Assembly (NCBI GenBank): GCA_034190875.2
Contig: CM067345.1
Coordinates: 29,054,962-29,118,961 of the forward strand
Origin: Urechis unicinctus
Lineage: Eukaryota; Annelida; Polychaeta; Xenopneusta; Urechidae
Reading direction: 5' to 3'
Length of the DNA stretch: 64,000 nt
Shown here: positions 37,792-50,600 of the stretch, piece by piece
Layout of the letters: each line of letters starts with the position of its first letter
Numbering within the stretch: position 1 is the first letter of the stretch
Program-made: the position numbers and the translations under genes
Notes under the pieces: generated by a model
What the model saw: the letters and a program-made list of their open reading frames with translations, nothing else
Database searches by the model: none
What the model was told of the DNA's origin: nothing

Positions 37792-38689
37792 TTATGGTGC
37801 GTTGTATGTGTTGATCCACCAGACGGCAGCTAGTGATGATAGGAGGGTGAGCAGGGTGGTGGGTGCTGTAGACGGAACCGAGTTGTAGAAGCGACAGAAG
37901 GGACACTGGAAGGAGCCGCACACCTGGCAGAGATGGAGGTTGAAGAGATGCCAGGTGTTGTATAACGTCGTGTTGTGCATTCCTGAAGCCCACATGACGT
38001 CACAAAGGTAACACGATCATCCCAGTACAACATACACTCAGCGCACATGTTACTGTACAGCCAAATACTGATAGGAACATAGCACTAGCGGGAGTAAAGC
38101 TAAACAGCGTTAGAGCTGGAAATTCTTAATATAAATGTCCCTTTCAAAACTTATGATTTATATGACATACAAGATTTAACCCGTAATACTCGCATTATTT
38201 CATTTAAAAAATGTTATTTTTGGATAAGACTATTGTGATATGAACACTGACCCGGCTCATAGTAATCATACACTCTGAGTTTATGCTGGATAGTCATGTT
38301 GGCAGAAGGTGTCCAGCGATCAAGGCGAGTCTTAACGCACGTCCGCTCGCTAAACTTCAGCTGCAAGCACAGTTCAGAGACATTGAGTTGACAGGATATA
38401 TTTACATGCAAATTGCTGGTGACGTTTTTCGCTAATAGTCTAGGTGTTGCTGCGTTGGTTTGATCTGATTAAACTGCGAAAAGGACCAAATTAGTTTAGA
38501 TTGGCGGTACGTACATAGTCAAAGTAGTAGACGACTTTGCGGCCGTAGGATTCTGCACGGCGTAGCGTAGGTACCTCTCCGGACTGGACGTACTTACGCA
38601 GCACGTCGTTGGTGACGACGTAGCCAGTGGGAACATGTATTTCTAAGACGGCGAGTCCACTACGCTTACTGATATCATCCCTCGCCCAC
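37792..38689 (-). CDS. Mcr-like exons 32-34: receptor-binding domain and GPI-type C-terminus
   Basis: Residues 1379-1537. The receptor-binding domain shows SGLAVLEIHVPTGYVVTNDV, GRKVVYYFDY, SERTCVKTRLDR and the family signature VYDYYEPG. The last exon adds a four-cysteine segment (CQVCGSFQCPFC) and ends in TLLTLLSSLAAVWWINTYNA-P, a short hydrophobic tail that looks like a GPI-attachment signal as in CD109, though the final residues are polar. I see no transmembrane segment with a cytoplasmic tail. No clear AATAAA was found within about 120 bp of the stop. Confidence 0.82.
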
Positions 38690-41600
38690 CTGGACCACAA
38701 ACCATACAGTATTGATGACATGAGGCTAGTAACAGCCGCCTGTTGTAGACCGAGCAAGGGCTGGGCAGGGGAAGGCTTACATTCAGGGCTGTACAGGATA
38801 CAGGGTAAACAATGTAAGCGAGACTCTCGGAATAGGGCAACGAGGCCCCGAGACGTAACCTTGAGGTCGCTGATGTGTTAAAGAGTAATATATACAAAAG
38901 CCTTATATTTCCCGCATAAAAATATGGTGAATAAACAATATTTTATTAGATATTTCTATAAATACGAGTGAAAAGAAAGTCCATCAAATCCACCCTTCAC
39001 ATACAAGTAATATAAGAATTGCGTAATGTCTTCATATGGCGGTACACACCGTGCACAGGGCATGATCTCAAAGATAGAGAAGTTCCGACCAGTAAAATTG
39101 AACGAGGCTAACTCCACGTCAAAGTATCTCCCTTCTGCGGCCGGTAATATCTGGTGAGGGTACTCCACGTTTACTTTGGTGGCCATCTGTCCAAATTCAC
39201 AATAGTTCAGTTCAACATTGTCAATTGAAAAAGCACTATGATTGCTCCAAATGAGTGACATATCAGGTGATAACAATTGATTGATGTCACCTGCATCAGT
39301 GCGATGCCCGTGCCCTGGGCTCGTCCACGTACACTGCCCCACACTGGGAACACCTGCTCACCCATACACACACACACATACACATGATGGGCATCCGTAG
39401 ACATTAACATGCAAATGATAGAGAAGTAAATGCTCACGAAGAGGACTGTATCCACAGGTGTTTTTTAATATCTAGTTGTGCTTCGTTAATTATCACGTTT
39501 TATACCCGGATGTTATTAATGAGTGGTGGATCAAATAAAACGAAATCCTTCAATTAAACGAGCTAATTGATTTCAGCCGACATCGATACAAGACGTTGGG
39601 CAGGGGATCGTTACGACTCCCTTATAGAGAGGCGCTGTTCAAATGAGGTAACAATTGGCCTTTTGGCGCGCGCTGCGGTTGAGCGGCGTTGTCTGTACGT
39701 ACGTCGACATGCTGCTGGTCAGGCCAGTTATCCTTGTTGAGGCTGACCCAGTCGGTGGCGTTCCCTGCGGCGGTTGCCTGCACCTCAACGCGGACGTTGT
39801 AGAGCGCGCGGTTCGTGTCGAGCTTGGCGTACTCCACCAGCGCCATCATGGCTGTGATGGTGTCCTGTAAAACACAAGATTGACGTCACAACAATAAAGA
39901 ACAACAGCATTCGCAAGCGAGTCACATTTTCACCATGAATAAATATCAGCAATTTAAAGTTAATTGTGCGTTCGAATAAGGCTCGTTGACAGTCTGACTT
40001 TGCAAAATGTCTCAGTTAGGTTGCAGTTACCAAGAGATTAACACGATTTGCATTTAGAACACAATTTGAATGCTTAAGTGACGCCCCGACTCTTAAGTAT
40101 GCAAGGAATACATGATATTGCGCCAACGAGGCGCTGGTAGCGGCAAGCGAGCAGCACCTGTGTGGAGGCCTGGCCGGCGTACGTATTCCTCATCGTCTGT
40201 AACCACTTCATGATGGGCACTGAGTCGCTAATCATGTAACGGCGTAAGTAGGTCAGCATGGCGTACGCTGTCGCCTCTACGCCGTACGCCTCGTTGTCAT
40301 ACCAGCGTCTGGGCTGGTAGTAGGTTATCGTATCTACCACTTTGATGTCATTGGGTGGTATCGGTTTATTGGCCCAGTAGACGAAGGGGTCTGAAAGAAT
40401 TCACCGAAAAGGTCAGTTCTAGGTCAAACAGCCATTGATGTCAAGCAACGATTCGTCAATTTAGTTATGAACATCCTGCTTCTGCTCGATGGGCTGTAGG
40501 TGGCGAAAGCTCCATGGATTATGGTTGGTGTATGACTCTATGTACTGTGGGTGCCGTAATGATCTATGTATTGTGGGGGGGCTTAAGGCTCAATGTATTG
40601 TGGTTGGTGCATGACTCATGTATTGTGTGTGGCGTAATGATCTGTGTATTATGGGTGGCGTAAGGTTCTATGTATTGTGGTTGGCGTATGACTATATGTG
40701 TTGTGGGTGTGTATAGTGGGTTGCGTAAGACTATGAATTGTGGGTGGCGTAAGGCTCTATGTATTGTGGTTGGCGCATGACTCATGTATTGTGGGTGGCG
40801 TAAGGCTCTGTGTGTTGTGGTTGGAGCATGACTCTTTGTGTTGTGGGTGCCGCACTCATGTAAGTGTATTTTCACTTTACATATATACTGACTTGTGCGT
40901 TTTTGCTCATTGAGTCGAGACAGGGCCTTTGTACTCTCGGAGCTGCCCACGAGATGGAGAGCGTAGGTGGTGATTGACAGTTCGTACACATCCTGGATCT
41001 TGCCCATGTTCGTCTCCAGGTAAGCCTTGGCTTTTTGCATGGCTTCGTTACGGCAGATCTCAGCCTCCTGATACAGAAACACGACAGACATGGGAGTCAT
41101 TGTGTAAATAAGAACACTCGACAATAACACTTGGAATCATGAGAGAACAAGAAAGGAGATCGTCATCACGCGATGGATGTGAGTGGGTAGATTTTAAAAT
41201 GCTAGTGCACACCTACAGTTAAGTCTGTCTCTTTTTTGACGCTTAAAGTGATATTTCAACCAACTGAACGAGGTTATAGTATCATGGATTATCATGACCT
41301 AAATATGCGTTCTGTTAACGCACTGACAGATAACGTGACAGTTTATCGTCAGTGTTTGCACCACTCACGAGTTGACTATGACAGGTGTTTCTGTGTAGCA
41401 CGTGTGATATAACAGTGATATGATAGAGTAAGTGGACGACATCCTGCGGTACAGATTGCGTATTAACCCACCCCAGTGACTCGCTCAGATTTGGCCAAGC
41501 TGATGAGCACATAGGCCGTGAGGGAGAAGTTGGACCTCCGTGTGCTGCCTTCGAAGTCCGTCTCGTTCGACCACATCTTGCGGTCATATAGCGGCGCTCC

Positions 41601-44600
41601 CTCTGTGAACGCACCGGAGTAGTCCTGCTGTTTACAGAGCCACTGTGATATTCGGCTCAACAGCTCCGTCTCGATGAAGAAATCAAGCTCCCAGTCTTTG
41701 TCGTTAGCATCGTGTAGCACCTTCAAGACGAACGCCGTCACCCTTACCATGACACAACATAGACCGTCATGAGTGACGTACTGAACAGGTAACAAGGGAA
41801 AGGTAGGATGTGTAAGGATCTGAGGTAAGGAGTCTCATTTACCAGGTACTCGGTGTGTGATCTTGGTAATCTCGGAACATACTGAATGACCCGTCCTCGT
41901 TCATATAACTCATCTGCCGCTGCAGCGCTGTAAACACCAACGCCGCGCATCCAATGTGAATATTCAGCTTAAAACCGCCCACACTTTAGGCTGGAGTAAC
42001 TTGGTTCTTCCAAACATATAGAAGAAATGACTGGCTAGAATGGTATGAATTGTGGTAACACCTTCTTTTGTCAAATGTGAAGATAGCGAAAATGATCCAG
42101 GATAAGATAGGAGAGAGATGGAGTACACGGGTTCTGACCCAGGATAAGATTGGAGAGAGATGGAGTACACGGGTTCTGACCCAGGATGGAGTAACGGGTT
42201 CTGACCCAGGATAAGATTGGAGAGATGGAGTACACGGGTTCTGACCCAGGATAAGATAGGAGAGAGATGGAGTACACGGGTTCTGACCCAGGATAAGATA
42301 GGAGGACAATAGATTATTTGGTTACTGATCCAATTAGCATAAAAAGACAATGAATTATTTGGTTACTGGCCCAGGTTAGCATAAAAGGACAATGGATTGT
42401 ATGGTTACTGACCCAGGTTAAGATAGGACAATGGATCATTTGGTTACTGACCCAGGTTAGCATAAGAGGACAATGGATTGTATGGTTACTGACCCAAGTT
42501 AGCATAAGAGGGCAATGGATTGTATGGTTACTGACCCAGGTTGAGATAGGAGACTAATGGATCTTTGGGTTGCTGACCCAGGTTAACTTTGGAGGGAGAC
42601 TTAATACATGGGTACCGACCTAGGTTGATTTTGGAGAGAGAACGGCTGAGGACATCGTTCTTGAGTTGGTTTGTGGCTTTCAGGTACTTCAGTTGATACA
42701 GGTTGTAGGCAAAGTTGTACATATTCTGTTCCGCTGATCCGAACGGCTTACGTAAAGTGTTCTCAGCGTCCAGGAAATCCTCAAAGAATCCCGGTCCCAC
42801 GATATCACCTGAACACGCAGGATGGGACATGCTGGTGGCATCATATAATGAAGAAACATTCAATAAATCGTTACCATTAATTTACAGAAACATTCCCTCA
42901 GTCCACAAGTGTACACATACCTACGATACCGATTTTACAGTCAGGAGAGCCAGGGACATAGATATGTTGCCTCTCCTGGGGTCGCACGAATAGCTCGGGG
43001 ACAGGGACGTCCAGGTCGGGTAGGACCAGGGAGCCGGACGATATGAGGTCTAACAGGTAGGGCGTATGTAGGTAGTTGGTGACACCATCGTACTGTCATG
43101 GATCAGACAATAAGCATTCAGTGATGTATCATTGATTCACATAGCATATCATGCCAAGTGCGGTATACGCCGCACGGATGACAGCGTAGCTATAAACTCT
43201 TTGGACAAAGTGAGGCTACGGTATGGGCATCATACAAGATAATCGTAAACGTTATGATTAGTAGCAGACGTTATGATTAAACATACCGTTGTGCAGAGTT
43301 CCAGAGTTTCTTCGTCGCTGTAGATGAAGACGTTAGCGGTTATTTTAATTTCTATACACCCGTCCTTCACTGGAAGTATAGGTATCTGAACCTCATAAAC
43401 GTGTCCCTTCTCAAGCTGCCAAGAGAATACAGTCACACATGGAATAATAAGAAGATGAAATCGTCACCAAGACACGAAAGCCATTGTGACGTGTAAGTGT
43501 ACATGGCGTACGGCATTGTCTGCATTGATTGCTAGTGGTAATCATACAATAGTTGTCAAACAACTTACGTAAACCATGAACTGAATATCTCCTCGCAGTG
43601 TGCGCGGACTGTACGAGCTCACGATACCGAAGTTCTCCACCGCTATGAACCGGTAGTCATCCGAATCATGCAGCATCACAATGCACTGTTCACCATGGCA
43701 ATACATCCGTTAAATCATTCACCAAATACACATGTTTAACACTCCATCTGTTGGTGGCACGTTAATTTGCTGGTGGATGAGTTTCACCTGAATGACCCAC
43801 CTCGAGATTCTGATCCCAGTAGTTCATGAGGGCCACCCTGACCCCAATCTGCTCGCCTTTGATGGCAGAATCGGGCACCTGAGCTCGCATAAAGAACGAA
43901 CGGGTGGCTTCATGCTGCACGCAGCAGGGAGAGAGGACAGACATAGGTTTTATTTAAAGAGCAAATGTTGTAGGTATGTATAAGTCTAGCTTTAATGTGC
44001 ATGACGCCCTATACTGCGACTGACAGTTAGTGTGAGACGCATGCAGTAATGTGAATGAATCTCAACGTCAGTAGCAGAAAGCCTCGCAATTTAAACCAGT
44101 CTAACGAGTGGGCTTATAATGAGATAACATGTGGATATTCGAATCATACATAATAGGCATTACGGTCAGAAAGCACGCTGTTAATATGAAATATCGAGCT
44201 GGGGAGCTTACGTGCGCCGGGATGTGAGTGATGCCGAAACCCAGGTTACGACTGATGGCGAAGGCGTTTAACACCCACGACATGGGCTCATCCGGGACAT
44301 TCCGGATCATATCCAGGCGTCCGTTCGGCCTGTCAACCACAACATTACACACTCAGGGGTTAGTATCATAAGTCTGGCAAGAGGAATTTTGAGCCCCCTA
44401 CCCGCGCATTATGATACACGAGCGCTCAAGATACCCAATAGCAAATCTTATGACACGATCCCCTGCGATTACACACGCAAATACACAGCATGCGTTGTAT
44501 ATTGATAAGTTTCGCACATAAAGTGTACAGCTTCAAGAGCAGGGTAATTTTAAGCAAACGCCTCTCGCAGCTTGGACGAGGTGATAACGTTATGATGCTA

Positions 44601-47600
44601 AATTGTCTCACATGACGAAGTGACCTCCCCACAGCCAGTGGCCTGTCATCTGATAATGGCGCGCTAGTAGTCCAAGACGCATGGTGGCCGGCGTGTAAGG
44701 TGAGGGGTCATCAAATTCACCTGCACAGGTACAACATAGGTGCAATTCAGATGCAACACAGATAAATCCAGATGTTCCGTTCCAATCTTGATTTTTGTAC
44801 CCACAATTCATGAAATATTCAATGCACGCCACATTTCATTTTCTTTGCCATTTAATAATTCAAATGAAATGTAAGCTTGAATGTGATATGAAATGCAACT
44901 GAGCTTGTGACATACATCCCATCTCATCCTGCCCGTCGAGACACTGCCGCACTTTGTCGCACCTCTGCGTGTAGAAATAGCATGTCCCGTCCATACAGGG
45001 GTGCCAGCCAGTACTCTCGTTACAGTAGTCTATGAAACGACCAACAACAAGCTGCATTACCACGCTCAGAATTCCCACAGCAGTATACAGGCTCTCAATT
45101 AGTATTATGTAACATTCCTGGTAGGATTGGATTATATATAAATGACATCTCCGATGACGAGGTGGGATTCAGCATCACTTACGTTGTATCCTGGTGACAT
45201 TGGCGTCAGTGAAGACGACCAACCCGGCGTACTGAAACATGACAGGTGACCATTCCTAGAAACAGTCTCACTCAATGCGATAATGTATGGGTTTGTCGTC
45301 GCTGGTCGTGAATTATGAGAAAAACAGAATGTGTTATTTTTCACGGTTGACCGCGAATTTAAGCACTACTGCCGTTAACATGGCGACCTGTAAACCTTAC
45401 AACAAATGTAGTGTTTGCGTCGATGCCGTAAGAGGGCGCTGGGAAGTGGATGAGCTCGTCCTGCTCATGCGCAGAACGCCATACGTGCTGGAAGCTCTTG
45501 TTAACGTGAGAGTCAAACGTCTCCAATTCACGTATCATCTGCAACGACAATAGGACTTCATGGTTTAATCAAGGTGTAATGTGTCAGGTAACAGGTAAAC
45601 TGTCTATCAGAGGTTGACGGAGGTTTGGACAGTGAGTTATCATGACACTGTCGTTGATGAATGGCGGATCGGAGAGACCCAGTTTGATAACATTATCTTT
45701 ATAATCTAGTGCTTCCATAAAATCCATTAATCAACACTTCACAGCGATTATTGGCAGTTTTTCACTGTAACGGTAGTTTTTTTTCAGAGTTATTTATCAA
45801 TAGGACTTCGTCCATATTTGGCATTTGTTATCGCCAGAGCCCCGACGAAAGCAGAAAGTCATCGTGGACAGCATCTATCTCGCTATGAAGATTGCATTTG
45901 GAGTCATTATTCATCCTATTTATATTTGCCATTATAATGTTCCTGTCAGAGGTCTAGACTGTAGCTGTCATGTCTCGAACGAAAAAAATATCCGTAAAAA
46001 AATATATCATATGCGAAAGCCCACATACTAACCTCCCTTACAGTTTGCCAATACGTTTACTGGCGATTCTTATCTCGCATCAACCCTCACCCCCAACTGT
46101 AGTCCACATTTCTTCACTACTCAAAGAATAGTTAAAGAAGAGCTATATTTACCTCAGTCTCTGTAATGAAGGGTCTGTAACCGTAGGCCCAGAGCTGGTA
46201 GTCAGCACCGTGAAAGCCGATGTAGGACGAGGGGTCTGTCCTGCTTGTGATCTCGACCGTGTCTCCCTTAAAGTCCTTACCGCGGTTAAACTGGACATCC
46301 ACCTGCAGATCGTATTCACATATTGCGCTTGTAAAATATTTCCTCTACTGGAACAGTAAATAACATTACTATTTCGAATATGTTTCCATTTCACTCGGGG
46401 CTTTGATGCGCAATCCAGACAACCCGGACTTGTTTTCATGAATGATTTCCAGATGTATAGCCCGCCGTAGCTGTTATAGATGTCTCTACCTTATTGAGGC
46501 GCGTTCCATTGACAAAGAAGTTCATGCTATCAGCTATGACTTCGTCCTGGTAGATGTGCCATACGATGATGTGAGCCTGAGGTATCATGTCTCTGGAGAG
46601 GGCCAGCGAGAACGTCTTCTGTCGTGTCGCCATCTCAATGCTGTCTCCCGTTATGATGTTACCCCCAGCAGTGATCTACAGAGGTCACCCAGTACATTAT
46701 GTGATGCCATCGCTTCAGCAGCAGCAAGTCATCGCTTCATATCATTAAAACAGCCGGGTTTATCGGAGTCATCTTGAGTTAAGACAAGAAAGATGCTTGG
46801 CTTTATGACACATTTGTGGGTGAGTAATCATGAGTTATTGAGACGAATAGTTACCAAAAAGTAGATCCGCTCCACGTATGTGTTCGTCGTCACTGTGAAA
46901 ACCATGTAGTTGTCCACCTGAGCGAAATATAGGAAACCACACAGATTAATTAATCCCATCAGACATACCCTACATCCCACGCCCCCTCTCATAAGTCTAG
47001 CATGTCAGATAGGAGAGTGCTATAGAGCTAGGTTGACCTGAGGTGTTTCCGTCGAAGACGTGATGTAGATATAGCTGTCTGTGGGCGAATAATGACGGTA
47101 GGCTGTCACCTCCACGCTCCTCGAGCTTAGGTTGTCATAATACGCCTGGTACAATCATCAAACAGTGTCATCGTAGTACTGCGCCGACAACTGGTGCCAT
47201 ATATAGCATGGTTGTGACGTCATCATGTCAGATTATCCCCGCCAGTTGCCATCCCTGGTGGGGGACCGACATAGCACTAGGTTAGCTTACCTGAATCCGC
47301 ACGAACTCGGCATCTTCTTTGGGTTTGTATTTAAAGCGTGCCATGCCGTCATCACTGACGAGGAAGCGATGCTCGAACGAGGTCGTACTGCCCGTGACAG
47401 ATCGCTCGGTACCTGTCACCGTGATCTGCTTACGCCAGCGATTGATCGGCGTCCTGTCTTGGTTCGTCACGGCATACTGAAACACGCAGAGATGATGCAG
47501 ACATGAGGTCACCACAGGGCTACCTCCTAAGGGTCATGATTTATGCTTTTAGGAAAAGAGAAATTACGCATAATGTGAAAACACACTGTTCTGCTTGGTA

Positions 47601-50600
47601 ATGATAGCTTTACAGACCACCGGGCAAACGCTGTTATTATTTGGTGAATGTTTTTATGGAATTCTCACGTATATATCCATGGTCTGGTTGGGTTTGAACG
47701 TCCTGGAGACGTCGCCGAGCAGCTTCAGGTCGATGTCATTTGAGTAGACTACGCTGATGGCCCAGCCTTTAGCTCGCTGGATCCAGAACCAGTCGTACAA
47801 CTCGGCCTCCACGTACAGTTCCCGTCCCGCCACGCTACCTCCCACCAACGCCTTAATATCCTCCATGGAGAACATGAAGTCACCCACGCCGGGGAACTAT
47901 AGGGACAGAAAACAATCGGTAGTATTCGACCGCAACTGATAACGAAAAGTTAACACGTAGCTAATTCTATAAGCGGTAAAACCAAGTTAACAAATACGCG
48001 GCGTTTATGATAAGCATTTTGTGGAATGTACAGTATGTGGTAATTGATATTTTCATCCATTCAGAATGTATTCTGTGTAAGACAAGAAGTAATGCTGTAC
48101 TTATGTAATTGACCAATCCAGATTCTATTTATGCTATATATGACGTCTTGGATGTTCTGCTTACATATCTGGATTCTTCTTCCAGAGAGGGCCAGTCATA
48201 ATCCTCATCCTCATCCTGCTCGCCAGGGGGCAGTCTCACCTCCAGCTTCACCTTCATCGTGCCTATCATGGGCTGCCCCATGGTCAAGCTGACCACCACA
48301 ACGTCACACGATAACAAGTGTGAAAACGCTGGGGTACGAGACTACAACGAGGTCTTATAGTATCGTTCAATGTTCAATACGTTTCCATTTTAAGCATTTA
48401 ATGAAATTGACACAAACAGCGTGGCATTATGTCTGCGCCACAGAGTCTTAATCCATCGTTATCTGTGTTCAAGAAAGAACTCGAGGTGAATTTAAACAGC
48501 TTTTCTCTACTCACTTGCCAACAACAACTCCTGCCAATCCAAAATCATCTTCGTTGATCTGTAGCGGCATACTGACGTTCACCTGGATGTAATTCAACCC
48601 TAAACGGAAAACAACAAAAAAAGTAAGGTGCAATGAAAGCAACCGAGTTTCACATGTGATAATAAAATTGGGCGTATTCATGATCAAGCTGGTAATAGAT
48701 ATGACAGAACCTACAGAATTCATCCACTCGGAATTCTTTATCGTACCAATGGCCCTAGAGTACAGCAGAAAAGAATACGGATGTGTAAAAGGGCATACAA
48801 ACTGGATTATAATAATATAATAGTAAATCGCTTAAGGATTGGATTAACGAAGTCAACATTTTCCACTTACAAAGGCACGGACACGGATTTTCCATGTACC
48901 ATAATCTGGCTGCTCGGACAACTGGAACGTCATATCGAGAACACCTGGCAAACAGAGGAAGGAGCTACATGAGGGAGACACAACTCGTGGAGATGGAATA
49001 GATTCCCTCAGGTAGATTGATTACATGTGATTGAATCAGAGACTCACCGCCAGCATTGGTCTGCATGGAGAGCCATCGTCGCACCGTGGTCCCAGTGGCA
49101 TCCTAGTTAAGGCACGTCATTAGTCATTAGTACATATCCTCAGGTCATAAGTACATATCCTCACGTCATAAGTACATATCCTCGTGTCGTTAGAACATAT
49201 CCTCAAGTCATTAGTACATATCCTCACGTCATTAGAACATATCCACACGTCATCTGTACATATCCGCACGTCATCAGAACATATACTCGTCATTAGTACA
49301 TATCCTCACGTCATTAGTACATATCCTCACATCATAAGTACATATCCTCCTTCATTAGTACATATCCTCACGCCATAAGTACATATCCTCACGCCATAAG
49401 TACATATCCTCAAGTCGTTAGAACATATCCTCACGTTATTAGTACATATCCTCACGTCATTAGTACATATCCTAACGTCATCTGTACATATCCGCACGTC
49501 ATCAGAACATATCCTCACGTCATTAGTACATATCCTCACGTCATCTGTACATATCCGCACGTCATCAGAACATATCTTCACGTCATTAGTACATATCCTC
49601 ACGTCATTAGTGCATATCCTCCTTCATAAGTACATATCCTCATGTCATTAGTGTATATCCTTAAGTTGTTAGTACATATCCTCACGTCAATAGTACAAAT
49701 CCTAACGTCAATAGACATATCCTAACGTCAATAGTACATATCCTAACGTCAATAGTAAATATCCTCACGTCGTTAGTACATATCCTAACGTCAATAGTAC
49801 ATATCCTAACGTCAATAGTACATATCTTCACGTCAATAGTACATATCCTAACGTCAATAGTAAATATCCTCACGTCGTTAGTACATATCCTAACGTCAAT
49901 AGTACATATCCTAACGTCAATAGTACATATCTTCACGTCGTTAGTACATATCCTAACGTCAATAGTACATATCCTAACGTCAATAGTACATATCCTAACG
50001 TCAATAGTACATATCTTCACGTCGTTAGTACATATCCTAACGTCAATAGTACATATCCTAACGTCAATAATTCATATCCTCACGTCAATAGTAAATATCC
50101 TCACGTCGTTAGTACATATCCTTACGTCAATAGTACATATCCTAACGTCAATAGTAAATATCCTCACGTCGTTAGTACATATCCTAACGTCAATAGTACA
50201 TATCCTAACGTCAATAGTACATATCTTCACGTCGTTAGTACATATCCTAACGTCAATAGTACATATCCTAACGTCAATAGTACATATCCTAACGTCAATA
50301 GTACATATCTTCACGTCGTTAGTACATATCCTAACGTCAATAGTACATATCCTAACGTCAATAATTCATATCCTCACGTCAATAGTAAATATCCTCACGT
50401 CGTTAGTACATATCCTTACGTCAATAGTACATATCCTAACGTCAATAGTACAAATCCTAACGTAAATAGTACAAATCCTAACGTCAATAATTCATATCCT
50501 CACGTCGTTAGTACATATCCTAACGTCAATAGTACATATCCTCGCGTCAATAGTACATATCCTATCGTCAATAGTACATATCCTAACGTCAATAGTACAT

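Noticed and set aside
37670-37993. Alternative reading of the last exon (frame with VRLLPVSLLSLLQL)
   Set aside because: It would need the acceptor tgccag|gtgtgc; the earlier acceptor cttcag|gaatgc keeps phase and gives the Cys-rich CQVCGSFQCPFC tail expected after DYYEPG.
38905-39050. Stop codon and AATAAA just after exon 31, suggesting an alternative gene end
   Set aside because: The splice donor gtgtgtacc joins in phase to exon 32, which continues the receptor-binding domain; the stop and AATAAA lie in the intron. A short alternative transcript cannot be excluded.
40564-41130. 188-aa minus frame extending exon 28
   Set aside because: The real exon ends at 40,893 with a gtcagt donor; the rest is the intron minisatellite read through.
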